Shown piece by piece: positions 20,474 to 31,939 of a stretch of DNA of 64,000 bases. The position numbers were made by a program, and so were the translations under genes. How positions within the stretch are numbered: the first letter of the stretch is position 1; the number at the start of each line of letters is the position of its first letter. Source of the DNA: Arachis hypogaea (Eukaryota > Streptophyta > Magnoliopsida > Fabales > Fabaceae); the NCBI RefSeq assembly GCF_003086295.3, contig NC_092040.1, positions 60,429,559-60,493,558 of the forward strand, given 5' to 3'. The notes below the pieces were generated by a model. It searched no databases and was not told where the DNA came from. It saw only the letters and a program-made list of their open reading frames with translations.

Positions 20474-22095
20474 TGGTAGACGAAATTGTGATCATCAACA
20501 ATGGCTCCAAAGGCTTGGTGCTCTGAAACATGAATCACACTTTGTCACAACTCCGCACAACTAACCAGCAAGTGTACTGGGTCGTCCAAGTAATACCTTA
20601 CGTGGTCGATCCCACAGAGATTGTTGGTATGAAGTAAGCTATGGTCACCTTGTAAATCTTAGTCAGGCGGATAATAATTGATTATGGAATTTCAAAAATC
20701 AAATAATAGTAAATAAACATAAAATAAAGATAAAGTTACTCATGTAATCCAATGATGGGAATTTCAGATAGGTGTATGGAGGTGCTGTGTTCCTTCTGAA
20801 TCTCTGCTTTCTTACTTCTTCCTTCTAGTTTTTCATCATTCCTTTCTATGGCAAGCTGTATGTAGGGCATCACCATTGTCAATGGCTACATCCCATCCTC
20901 TCAGTGAAAGAGGTCCAAATGCTCTGTCACAGCACGGGTAATCATCTGTCGGTTCTCAATCAGGTTGGAATAGAATCCAGTGATTCTTTTGCGTCTGTCA
21001 CTAACACCCAGCCTTCAGGAGTTTGAAGCTCATCACAGTCATTCAATCCCGGAATCCTACTCGGAATACCACAGACAAGGTTAGACTTTCCGGATTCCCA
21101 TGAATTCCGCCATCAATTCTAGCTTATACCACGAAGATTCTGATTAAGGAATCCAAGAGATATGCGCCCGGCCTAAGGTAGAGCGGAAGTGGTTGTCAGT
21201 CACGTGTGTTCATAGGTCAGAATGATGATGAGTGTCATGGATCATCACATTCATCAAGTTGACGTGCAACGAATATCTTAGAACAGGAATAAATCGAATT
21301 GGATGGAAAATAGTAGTAATTGCATTAAAACTTGAGGTACAGCAGAGCTCCACACCCTTAATCTATGGTGTGTAGAAACTCCAGCGTTGAAAATACATAA
21401 GTGAAAGGTCCAGGCATGGCCGAATGGCCAGCACCCAAGATCTCAGAACTAAACGTCCAAAGATGTCTAATACAATAGTAAACTATCCTATTTATACTAA
21501 ACTAGCTACTAGGATTTACAGGAGTAAGTAATTGATGCATAAATCCACTTCCAGGGCCCACTTGGTGTATGTTTGGGCTGAGCTTGATCTATTCACGAGC
21601 TGATGCTTTTTTTGGAGTTGAACGACAAGTTGTAACGTGTTTTGGCCATTCAACTCCGGTTCGTGACGTGTTTCTGGCGTTTGACTGTAGAATGCAGCAT
21701 GGAACTGGCGTTGAGCGCCAGTTTACATCATGAAATCTCGAATAAAGTATGGACTATTATATATTGCTGGAAAGCTCTGGATGTCTACTTTCCAACACCG
21801 TTGAGAGCGTGCCATATGGATTTCTGTAGCTCCAGAAAATTCATTTCAAGTGCAGGGAGGTCAGATTCCAACAGCATCAGCAGTCCTTTGTCAGCCTCCT
21901 ATCAGAGTTTTGCTCAGGTCCCTCAATTTCAGCCAGAAAATACCTAAAATCACAGAAAAATACACAAACTCATAGTAAAGTCCAGAAATGTGAATTTAGC
22001 ATAAAAACTAATGAAAACATCCCTAAAAGTAGCTTGAACCTATTAAAAACTACCTAAAAATAATGCCAAAAAGCGTATAAATTATCCGCTCATCA
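20474..22095 (-). repeat. 5' LTR of element B, 1.62 kb
   Basis: Minus strand runs from TGATGAGCGGATAATTTATA to the tip CCA next to the primer site. TATA box at 21489-21496 (minus TATAAATA). The family LTR contains palindromes such as ACTGGCGTTGAGCGCCAG. LTRs of D, E and F align along the whole length. Confidence 0.85.
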
Positions 22096-22441
22096 CAGAC
22101 CACAAGTTACAGAAATAAGAGTTCAAAAGCCCACAGATCGGGCTGTACAAAACATCAAATAAAATTCATCAAGTATCCAGTTTATCACTGGGAGCAGCAT
22201 CCTAAGTCGATGAAGGATAGATGATCCTCGTAGGAATTGCATCTATAGTCCCATCATCCCGGTTCAAGATCTGGACATCAGGGTCAGACTCGGGCTAGCC
22301 GACCTCACTAGTAGGAGTTGAAGAAGCCAGGGCAGCAGAGGCTTTGGCAAATGGCACAGGAGGAGGGTCTACATCTACGTCATCGTCATCCGGACCATCA
22401 GGGACAATCTTGCCATCTTCTACAATGTTGTCCAAGCTAAA
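22096..22441 (-). pseudogene. 3' fragment of the Tat2 accessory gene (duplicated copy)
   Basis: It encodes, on the minus strand, the acidic C-terminus with FSLDNIVEDGKIVPD and runs of Asp, the counterpart of FSLDNVVRDGKIVPD in the Tat1 protein. It breaks at CTAAA (22441) and is joined to element C's 3' UTR. The rest of the gene is found only after the second copy at 30250. Confidence 0.8.
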
Positions 22442-23098
22442 CTGGGTGAACCTTTTCAGATTGTGACTCAGCTTTGCTAAAGTCCCCAGTTTGAGGTGTC
22501 CCGAGCTCTTAAGCACACTCTTTTTGCTTTGGATCACGACTTTAACCACTCAGTCTCAAGCTTTTCACTTGGACCTGCATGCCACAAGCACATGAATAGG
22601 GACAGCTTGATTTAGCCGCTTAGGCCTGGATTTTATTTCCATGGGCCCTCCTATCCATTGATGCTCAAAGCCTTGGATCCTTTTTACCCTTGCCTTTTGG
22701 TTTTAAGGGCTATTGGCTTTTTTTGCTTGCTTTTTTTTTTCTTTTTCTTTCTAATTTTTTTTTCGCAAGCTTTTGCTATTCACTGCTTTTTCTTGCTTCA
22801 AGAATCAATTTCATGATTTTTCAGATTATCAATAACATTTCTCTTTGTTCATCATTCTTTCAAGAGCCAACAATTTTAACATTCATAAACAACAAGATCA
22901 AAAATATGCATTGTTTAAACGTTCATTCAGAAAGCAAAAAGTATTGTCACCCCATCAATATAATTAAATTAAATTCAAGGATAAATTCAAAATTCATGTA
23001 CATCTTGTTCTTTTGAATTAAAATATTTTCATTTAAGAGAGGTGAATGATTCATGGAATTATTCATAGCCTTAAGACATAGTTACTAAATACTAATGA

Positions 23099-23490
23099 TC
23101 ATGAAGTAGAGACACAAAACATAGATGAACACATAACATAAAAATCGAAAAGCAGAAAAATAAGAACAAGGAATGAATCCACCTTAGTGGCGTCTTCTTC
23201 TTGAAGGACCAATGGTGCTCTTTGAGCTCCTCTATGTTTCTTCCTTGCTTCTGTTGCATGATCCCTAGTGATTTTGGTGCTCCTATCCTTAGTTGCTCTC
23301 AATAATTGTGTAGAGGAAAATTTATCCCCTGAGGTATCTCAGGGATCTCTTGATTTGCAGTCAAATGTTCTACCACTGAGCTATAGACCCTTTAGATGAT
23401 TCTCTCCATCTCCTATGACTTGGAGGTGGAAGCTTTTGTCTTCTCTTTCCTCTTTCTAGAGGTTTCTCTGACCTTAGGTGCCATCAATGG
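23099..23490 (-). pseudogene. Degraded small ORF in the element C 3' UTR
   Basis: Minus strand from about 23490: a basic N-terminus (PKVRETSRKRKEKTKASTS), a stop, then frames through the tRNA-like stretch, and finally KDRSTKITRDHATEARKKHR. The same blocks occur in element F (62780-63209), where the first 73 residues are open. The position after gag-protease is where Athila elements carry an env-like ORF, but I see no signal peptide or membrane anchor that would support that. Function unknown. Confidence 0.4.
23341..23390 (-). other. tRNA-Cys(GCA)-derived fragment in the element C 3' UTR
   Basis: Reading leftwards from 23390, the sequence has the 5' acceptor GGGTCTA, the A-box arm TAGCTCAGTGGTAGA, the anticodon arm ATTTGACTGCAAAT with GCA, and ATCAAGAGATCCC. 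Compared with tRNA-Cys as I recall it, about 47 of 50 positions agree. The T arm is replaced (CCCTGAGATACCTCAGGG), and the 3' acceptor half is missing, so it is not a functional tRNA gene. A more diverged copy is at 63069-63115. Confidence 0.65.
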
Positions 23491-24002
23491 TTATGGAAAA
23501 ACAAAAAGCTATGCTTTTACCACACCAAACTTAAAATGTTGCTCACCCTGGAGCAAAAGAAGAAAGAATGGAAGAAGATATAGAGGAGAGGGAGAGATGT
23601 GTAGGTTTCGGCCATGGTATAGAAGAGGGGGTTGTGTTGTGTGAAAATGAAGTAGAATGGAGGGGTATATATAGGGAGGGGGGAGAGGGTATGTTCGGCC
23701 ATTTAGGGTGGGTTTGGGTGGGAAAGATTTTTGAATTTTGAAGGTAGGTGGGGTTTATGGGGAAGAGTGGATGGATGTGAGTGGTGAAGGGGGTAATTGG
23801 GAAGAGAGATTGAGGTGATTGGTGAAGGGTTTTTGGGAAAGTGTGTTATTGGATTAATTAGGAGGTAAGGTGGGAATATGTTAGGTGGGGATCCTGTGGG
23901 GTCCATAGATATTGAGATGATCCTGTGGGGTCCACAGATCCTGAGGTGTCAAGGATTTACATCCCTGCACCAATTAGGCATGTAAAATGCCTTAGCATAC
24001 CA

Positions 24003-24250
24003 TTCTGGCGTTTAAACGTTGAAGTGTTGCACGTTCTGGGCGTTTAACGCCCATGTGTAGCATGTTTCTAGCGTTGAATGCCAGTTCCATGCTTGTTACT
24101 GGCGTTCAGCGCCAGCTTTCCTCAGGGCATATTCCTGGCGTCCAAACGCCAGGACGTTGCTTGTTTCTGGCGTTCAGCGCCAGATCCATGCTCTGTTCTG
24201 GCGTTGAACGCCAGCCAGATGCACCTTTCTGGCGTTTAAACGCCAGTAAG
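24003..24250 (-). repeat. CTGGCG palindrome array, element C 3' UTR
   Basis: Seven or more units such as CTGGCGTTTAAACGCCAG, CTGGCGTTCAGCGCCAG and GGGCGTTTAACGCCC, spaced about 30-35 bp by GCTTGTTT-type linkers. Each unit can fold back on itself. Confidence 0.8.
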
Positions 24251-24472
24251 TCCTTCCTCTAGGGTGTGATTTTTCTTCTGCTGTTTTTGATTCTGTTTTT
24301 AATTTTAATAATTTTTTGTGACTCCACATGATCATGAACCTACTAAAACACAAAATAACAATTAAATAAAAATAAAATTAGATAAATAAAAATTGGGTTG
24401 CCTCCCAACAAGCGCTTTTTTAATGTCAATAGCTTGACAGTGGGCTCTCTTGGAGCCACAAAGGTGATCAGG

Positions 24473-26791
24473 TCAATATTGTGAACTCCCAACACCAAAC
24501 TTAGAGTTTGGATATGGGGGTTCAACACCAAACTTAGAGTTTGGTTGTGGCCTCCCAACACTAAACTTAGAGTTTGATTGTGGGTGCTCTGTTTGACTCT
24601 GTATTGAGAGAAGCTCTGCATGCTTACTCTCCCTTGTTATAGAAGGATAGCCATGTGCCTTAAACACAAGGTAGTCCCCATTCAATTGAAGGACTAATTC
24701 TCCTCTGTTAACATATATCATAGCTTCTGTTGTGGCTAGAATAGGTCTTCCAAGGATGATGCATTCATCCTCTTCCTTCCTAGTGTCTAAGATTATGAAA
24801 TCAGCAGGGATGTAAAGGCCTTCAACCTTTACTAACACGTCCTCTACTAAACCATAAGCTTGTCTTACTGACTTGTCTGCCAATTGTAATGAGAATAAGG
24901 TAGGCTGTACCTCAATGATCCCTAGTTTCTCCATTACAGAGAGCGGCATAAGATTTATGCCTGACCCCAGGTCACACAGAGCCTTGTTAAAGGTCATGGT
25001 GCCTATGGTACAGGATATTAAGAATTTACCAGGATCTTGTCTCTTTTGAGGTAAAGTTTTCTAAACCCATGTGTCTAGTTCACTAATGAGCAAGGGAGGT
25101 TCACCTTCCCAAGTCTCATTACCAAACAACTTGGCATTCAGCTTCATGATGGCTCCTAGATATTGAGCAACTTGCTCTCCAGTTATATCTTCATCTTCTT
25201 CAGAGGTAGAATAATCTTCAGAGCTCATGAATAGCAGAAGAAGATTTAATGGAATCTCTATGGTCTCTATATGAGCCTCAGATTCCTTTAGGTCCTCAAT
25301 AGGGAACTCCTTCTTGTTTGAGAGACATCCCAGGAGGTCTTCCTCACTAGGATTTTCGTCCTTCACCTTCCTTGTGCATTCGGCCATATTGATTACATCA
25401 ATGGCCTTGCACTCTCCTCTCGGATTCTCTTCTGTATTGCTTGGGAGAGTACTGTGAGGAGTTTTAGTGACTTTCTTACTCAGCTGGCCCACTTGTGTCT
25501 CCAAATTTCTGATAGAGGACCTTGTGTCACTCATGAAACTTAAAGTGGTCTTAGACAGATCAGAGACTAAATTTGCTAAATTAGAGGGGCTCTGCTCAAA
25601 ATTCTCTATCTGTTGCTGAGAAGATGATGGAAAAGGCTTGTTATTGCTTAGCCTGTTTCTTCCACCATTGTTAAAGCCTTGTTGAGGCTTTTGTTGATCC
25701 TTTCATGAGAAATTTGGATGATTTCTCCATGATGAATTATAGGTGTTTTCATATGGTTTACCCATGTAATTTACCTCTGCTATTGCAGGGTTCTCAGGAT
25801 CATAAGCTTCTTCAGAAGCTGCCTCTTTAGTACTGTTGGATGCATTTTGCCATCCATTCAGACTTTGAAAAATCATGTTGACTTACTGAGTCAACACTTT
25901 GTTCTGAGCCAATATGGCATTTAGAGCATCAATTTCAAGAACTCCCTTCCTCTGAGGCGTTCCATTATTCACGGAATTCCTCTCAGAAGTGTACATGAAT
26001 TGGTTATTTGCAACCATGTCAATAAGTTCCTAAGCTTCTGTAGGCGTTTTCTTTAGGTGAATGGATCCACCTGCAGAGTGGTCCAATGACATCTTGGAAA
26101 ACTCAGATAGACCATAATAGAATATATCTAATATGGTCCATTCTGAAAACATGTCAGAAGGACACTTTTTGGTCATCTACTTGTATCTTTCCCAAGCTTC
26201 ATAGAGGGATTCACCATCTATTTGCTTGAAGGTCTGAACATCCACTCTAAGCTTGCTCAGCTTTTGAGGAGGAAAGAATTTATCCAAGAAGGCTGTGACC
26301 AGCTTATCCCAGGAGTCCAGGCTATCTTTAGGTTGTGAGTCCAACTATGTTCTAGCTCTGTCTCTTACAGCAAAAGGGAAAAGCATGAGCCTGTAGACTT
26401 CAGGATCTACTCCATTTGTCTTAACAGTCTCACAAATCTGCAAGAACTCAGTTAAAAACTGATAAGGATCTTCAGATGGAAGTCCATGAAACTTGCAGTT
26501 CTGTTGCATCAAAGCAACTAATTGAAATTTTAACTCAAAATCGTTTGCTCCAATGCCTGGAATTGAGATGCTTCTTCCATCAAACTTGAACGTAGGTTTG
26601 GTGAAATCACCAAGCATCCTCCTTGCATTATTGTTGTTGGGTTCGGCTGCCATCTCCTTCTCTTGTACGAAAATTTCAAAAAGGTTGCCTCTAGATTGTT
26701 GTAATTAAGCTTCTCTTAGTTTCCTCTTCAGAGTCCTTTCAGGTTCAGGATCAGCTTCAACAATAGTGTCTTTTTCCTTGTTCTTGCTCAT
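24473..26791 (-). pseudogene. gag: Gag-protease of element C
   Basis: Same protein as element B, from MSKNKEKDTIVEADPEPERT at 26791 to a complete C-terminus at 24473. The tail, missing in B, contains three near-tandem repeats of NSKF(G/S)V (33-bp units), each encoded by TAAGTTTGGTGT or a one-base variant. The protease has CDLGSGINLMPLSVMEKLG. Stops near 26031 and 25877 are shared with B, while those near 26344 (inside the gag core) and 25062 are private. Shared lesions predate the duplication. Confidence 0.87.
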
Positions 26792-29700
26792 ATGAAAGAG
26801 AAGAGAAAAAGAAAAGGAAGAAGAATCCTCTATATCTGGACAAAGAGGATCCTTATTATTAGTAGAAGAAGAAAGGAATAAAAGTGGAGAATCCAATCAC
26901 AAGGGTGAGGATAGAGGCAGTGATTGTAGATGAAGAGAGGTGAAGAGAAGTGTTAGTAAATAAATAAATAAATAGAAGAAGAGAATAGAGGGAGAATTCG
27001 AAAATAATTTTGAAAAAGTAGTTAATGATTTTCGAAAATTAAAGATAAGATATAATTAAAATTAAAATTTAAAACAATCAATTAATTTAAAATGAATTTT
27101 GAAAAAGGGATGAGATATTTTCGAAAATTAGAGAGGAAAAAGTAGTTAGGCAGTTTTGAAAAAGATAAGAAACAAACAAAAAGTCAAATAGTTAGTTGAA
27201 AAAGATATTAAAGTCAAATTTGAAAAGATAAGAAGTTAGATAAGATATTTTGAAATCAAATTTTTGAAAAAGATAAAATTTTGAAAAAGATATGATATAA
27301 AGGATAAGATAAAAATATATGATTAAAAAGATAGGATTGAAAAAGATTTAATTTTTAAAATTAAAATTAATTACTTAACTAACAAGAAACTAAAAGATAA
27401 GATTTTAGAATTTAAAGATTGAACCTTTCTTAACAAGAAGGTAACAAACTTCAAATTTTTGAATCAATCACATTAATTGTTAGTGTAATTTTGAAATTTT
27501 GAAATAAAATTAAGAAAAAGATTTTGAAAAAATATTTTGAAATTTTCAAAATTAATAAGATAAAAATGAAAAAGATTTGATTTGAAAAATTTTTGAAAAG
27601 ATAAGATTTTTAAAATTGAAAATTTGACTTGTCTTGTAGGAAACAACTAATTTTTAAAAATTTTTGACCAAGTCCACCCAAAATTTCGAAAATTTGGAGG
27701 GAAATAAGGAAAAGATATTTTTTATTTTTGAATTTTTAATGAGGAGAGAGAAAAACATAAAAATGACTCACAACATGAAAATTATGAATCAAAACTCATG
27801 ATGCATGCAAGAACACTATGAATGTCAAGATGAACACCAAGAACACTTTGAAGATCATAATGAACATCAAGAACATAATTTTAAAAAAATTTTTATGCAA
27901 AGAAAACATGCAATACACCAAACTAAGAAATCTTTAATGCATGGACTCTAACAAACGAAAAATGCATATGAAAAACAACAAACAACACAAAACAAGAAAA
28001 CATCAAGAAACAAGAAGACTTGTCAAGAACAACTTGAAGATCATGAAGAACACCATGAATGCATGAATTTTCAAAAAATGCAAGAAAAATTTTTAAAGCA
28101 TGCAATTGACACCAAACTTAAAAGTTGACTCAAGACTCAAACAAGAAACACAAAATATTTTTTATTTTTATGATTTTATGATTTTTTTGTATTTTTATTA
28201 TTTTTTTCGAAAACATTCTTTAGAAAAACGAAAATAAAGAAAAAATTTTTTGAAATTTTTTTTGAAAACTTTTTGAAAAGAAAATTACCTAATATGAGCA
28301 ATAAGACGAACCGTTAGTTGTCCATACTCGAACAATCCCCAGCAACAGCGCCAAAAACTAGGTGGACGAAATTGTGATCATCAACAATGGGTCCAAGTAA
28401 TACCTTACGTGAGTAAGGGTCGATCCCACAGAGATTGTTGGTATGAAGCAAGCTATGGTCACCTTGTAAATCTCAGTCAGGCGGATAATAATTGATTATG
28501 GAATTTCAAAAATCAAGTAATAGTAAATAAACATAAAATAAAGATAAAGTTACTCATGTAATCCAATGGTGGGAATTTTGGATAGGTGTATGGAGGTGCT
28601 GTGTTCCTTCTGAATCTCTGCTTCCTTACTTCTTCCTTCTAGTTTTTCATCATTCCTTTCTATGGCAAGCTGTTTGTAGGGCATCACCATTGTCAATGGC
28701 TACATCCCATCCTCTCAGTGAAAAAGGTCCAAATGCTTAGTCACAGCACGACTAATCATCTGTCGGTTCTCAATCAGGTTGGAATAGAATCCAGTGATTC
28801 TTTTGCGTCTGTCACTAACGCCCAGCCTTCAGGAGTTTGAAGCTCGTCACAGTCATTCAATCCCAGAATCCTACTCGGAATACCACAGACAAGGTTAGAC
28901 TTTCCGGATTCCCATGAATGCCGCCATCAATTCTAGCTTATACCACGAAGATTCTGATTAAGGAATCCAAGATATATGCGCCCGGCCTAAGGTAGAGCAG
29001 AAGTGGTTGTCAGTCACGCGTGTTCATAGGTGAGAATGATGATGAGTGTCACGGATCATCACATTCATCAAGTTGAAGTGCAACGAATATATTAGAACAT
29101 GAATAAATCGAATTGGATGGAAAATAGTAGTAATTGCATTAAAACTTGAGGTACAGCAGAGCTCCACACCCTTAATCTATGGTGTGTAGAAACTCCACCA
29201 TTGAAAATACATAAGTGAAAGGTCCAGGCATGGCCGAATGGCCAGCCCCCAAGATCTCAGAACTAAACGTCCAAAGATGTCTAATACAATAGTAAACTAT
29301 CCTATTTATACTATACTAGCTACTAGGGTTTACAGGAGTAAGTAATTGATGCATAAATCCACTTCTAGGGCCCACTTGGTGTATGTTTGGGCTGAGCTTG
29401 ATCTATCCACGAGCTGAGGCTTCTTTTGGAGTTGAACGCCAAGTTGTAACGTGTTTTGGGCATTCAACTCCGGTTCGTGACGTGTTTCTGGCGTTTGACT
29501 CTAGAATGCAGCATGGAACTGGCGTTGAGCGCCAGTTTACGTCATCAAATCTCGAATAAAGTATGGACTATTAAATATTGTTGGAAAGCTCTGGATGTCT
29601 ACTTTCCAACGCCATTGAGAGCGCGCCATTTGGAGTTCTGTAGCTCCAGAAAATTCGTTTCAAGTGCAGGGAGGTCAGATTCCAACAGCATCAGCAGTCC

Positions 29701-30255
29701 TTTGTCAGCCTCCTATCAGAGTTTTGCTCAGGTCCCTCAATTTCAGCCAGAAAATATCTAAAATCACAGAAAAATACAGAAACTCATAGTAAAGTCCAGA
29801 AATGTGAATTTAGCATAAAAACTAATGAAAACATCCCTAAAAGTAGCTTGAACCTATTAAAAACTACCTAAAAACAATGCCAAAAAGCGTATAAATTATC
29901 CGCTCATCACAGACCACAAGTTACAGAAATAAGAGTTCAAAAGCCCACAGATCGGGCTGTACAAAACATCAAATAAAATTCATCAAGTATCCAAGTTATC
30001 ACCAGAAGTAGCATCCTAAGTCGATGAAGGATAGATGATCCTCGTAGGAATTGCATCTATAGTCCCATCATCCCGGTTCAAGATCTAGACATCAGGGTCG
30101 GACTCGGGCTGGCCGACCTCAGTAGTAGGAGTTAAAGAAGCCGGGGCAGCAGAGGCTTTGGCAGATGGCACAGGAGGAGGGTCTACATCTACATCATCGT
30201 CATCCGGACCATCAGGGACAATCTTGCCATCTTCTACAATGTTGTCCAAGCTAAA
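24637..30255. repeat. Tandem segmental duplication, copy 2 (partner 16723-22441)
   Basis: Matches copy 1 from TTATAGAAGGATAGCC through the LTR and into the Tat2 accessory gene. Its right end continues without a break into the rest of the accessory gene at 30250, so this side is the original arrangement. Confidence 0.88.
28360..29909 (-). repeat. 5' LTR of element C, 1.55 kb
   Basis: Same as the B LTR, with a roughly 80-bp deletion just inside the primer-site end (between CAACAATGGG and TCCAAGTAAT) and a mutated tip. TATA box at 29303-29310 on the minus strand. Confidence 0.85.
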
Positions 30256-31939
30256 TAGGGTGAGGTCAAGCTCGGGCGTAGGAATTCGAACTTGAGCCTT
30301 CAAATTCTTGCAAGCAGCATTCACGCTACCTACAAAATTGCCCCTGAAGCTCGGTGTAATCAGCTTGAGCAGATTCCAACCTTTCCCTAAGCTCTATCAT
30401 CTTACCATAGGTCTGGACATAGCCATCCTTGTGTTTCTGTGCCATCTCCTCCGCCAAATTCCCAGAAGCCACCGCGGCAGTAGCTCGGGTCTTCTCACCT
30501 TCCAACTCCTTCTCCAACTTGGCCACCTTCACCTCAAGTTCCTCCTTCAACCCCTTGATCCTGTCAAATTCCGACTTAGCCTCCTACATAAAAGCTTTTG
30601 TTGCATGAATCGGAACATCTTGGGTGGTTCGAAACAAAGCTGCTCCCATGTGTACCATCTTGATACTATTCCACGTAATGAAGTCTAAATGATGAAGAAT
30701 GGATACATCATCCATAGACATGACATCATACAGAGCAATTTGATGATCGAAAAACCCCACATCATCAAAATCGGGGGCATCAAGGTTAAAGGGCTCAACA
30801 GTCTTTTATTTTTTGGCAGCGGACCAGTAGTATGAGAAGAAGCAGCAGTAGAACTTCGAGGAGGAACATCTGAATGAAAGGGAGGAGTAGGGATAACCTT
30901 TCTCGGCCCAGACGCCTCTGAGATAGGCTTCATGGGAGGAACCTGAGAAGATCCTCCCTCCGCGGCCTTGGCCGAGTTGTTCAGAGTAGCTGTAGCTTTT
31001 CTCGCCTTCTTAAAGGCCTTCATGGAGTCATTGTTTTTAATCATCTCTGAAAATACACAGCAAAGAAACTAAGTTATAAATTGGAAAGAAAAAGGAATAA
31101 ACTCGACAAAATAAACAAGCACAACAGATACATAACAAGTCGACCACTACCCAGCTCAGCTCGGAGAAGTGAGGGATCTCCTAGGAATTTCTTTGTATCA
31201 AGATGGGGAAACTGCCCCAATTCTCTTCCAACACAGTTACAAAAGCTTGCTCAACTTCATCCAACATCTCCCAAGTATATCTAGACACCACTACATTCTT
31301 TTGTCATTCTAAAGGAAAGGCGGGCTCACCATTCTCATCCAAAAAGAAAGGCCAGGCTCCTTCAACAGCTTGGACCTTAAAAAAATAGTTCTTGAAATCT
31401 CGAAAAGATTCATCATACATCAAAAAAACTTTCTTTCCCTAGGCAGCTCGGAAAGATACCCAAGCAGCCTTCTTCTTAGCCACCCTGGGTTTAGTCAAAA
31501 CAAAGAGGTAAAGAAAAAGGGTTTGAGATGGTTTAACATCCAACTCTTGACACAGTAATTGAAAAATCTTAAGGAAGCCCTACGAATTCGGGTGAAGCTG
31601 GGATGGAGAGACATTGCACGACCACAACAAATTGGTTTCAAACAGAGTAAAAGGAAAAGTAATGTTCAGTTGGCTGAAAAAATAGTCATATGCATAAAAG
31701 AAGGGACGCTCCCCCTGGACCGAGGTCGGGAAACAAACCCTCTCATCGAGATCAGGTGCTACTAGCTCATAATCTTTCTCTTGCTCCTGGCTACTATAAA
31801 TCTTGTGATGTTTCCTCAGCTCTACACAATACTCAACATTTACCACAGAGACACATATCAACACGAGGGAGTCTAGCCAGTCCGACATGCCCTCGGGGAC
31901 TCTGGAAGAGGTCTCGACAATATTTTTGCAAGACGACAT
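30085..31939 (-). pseudogene. Antisense accessory gene of Tat2, broken
   Basis: Homologue of the 6575-8482 protein. It starts MSSCKNIVE at 31939 and retains PFFYAYDYFF and PSQLHPNS, then meets a stop (TAG near 31580) just before the residues that follow in Tat1. Downstream pieces include MIKNNDSMKAFKKARKATAT (31044) and the coiled coil MKEELEVKVAKLEKELEGEK (30550). The intron at 31047-31150 is 104 bp, so unlike the Tat1 intron it would shift the frame if retained. It lies opposite to Tat2 gag, as in Tat1. The 3' end extends to about 29910 and was the target of the nested element. Confidence 0.78.
31047..31150 (-). other. Probable intron in the Tat2 accessory gene
   Basis: Minus strand: donor GTAGTGGTCG after GAGCTGG, acceptor TGTATTTTCAG before AGATGATT. 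The exon edges align with those of the Tat1 gene. Confidence 0.65.

Larger units (their letters stand above)
16723..22095 (-). mobile_element. Element B: non-autonomous Athila-like element, 3' end deleted
   Basis: On the minus strand: 5' LTR (22095-20474), tRNA-Asp primer site, AT-rich leader, gag-protease, then an abrupt end within the protease-coding 3' part. The post-ORF hairpin, 3' UTR and 3' LTR are absent. It was inserted into the Tat2 accessory gene; the right flank (CAGAC onward) is accessory-gene sequence. It is one of two tandem copies (see C). Confidence 0.85.
16723..22441. repeat. Tandem segmental duplication, copy 1 (partner 24637-30255)
   Basis: From the protease tail of element B through leader, LTR and about 345 bp of flanking Tat2 accessory gene, this is nearly identical to 24637-30255 in the same orientation. 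Because both nested element and flank are shared, the two copies arose by duplication of the locus, not by two insertions. The copy-to-copy offset falls from 7914 to 7814 because copy 2 lacks roughly 80 bp just inside the LTR (near 28390) and a few short tracts. Confidence 0.88.
22442..24408 (-). other. 3' UTR of element C
   Basis: Homologous to 62137-63950 in element F, same orientation. It holds a degraded small ORF, a tRNA-Cys-like fragment, a palindrome array (24003-24250) and the post-ORF hairpin (24392-24408). The part next to the 3' LTR is missing because the duplication junction cuts in at 22441. Confidence 0.75.
24409..29909 (-). mobile_element. Element C: second copy of the nested non-autonomous element
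   Basis: 5' LTR (29909-28360), decayed primer site, leader, gag-protease and, continuing to 22442, a 3' UTR. There is no 3' LTR: the 3' UTR is joined directly to copy 1's flank at 22441. See the duplication entry. Confidence 0.85.

Noticed and set aside
22690..23016. ORF starting MPFGFKGYWLFLLAF, also at 62385
   Set aside because: Present in both C and F but on the strand opposite to the element, in T-rich UTR; similarity is from common descent, with no coding evidence.
23341..23390. Functional tRNA-Cys gene
   Set aside because: The T arm and the 3' acceptor strand are missing; only the 5' half is tRNA-like.
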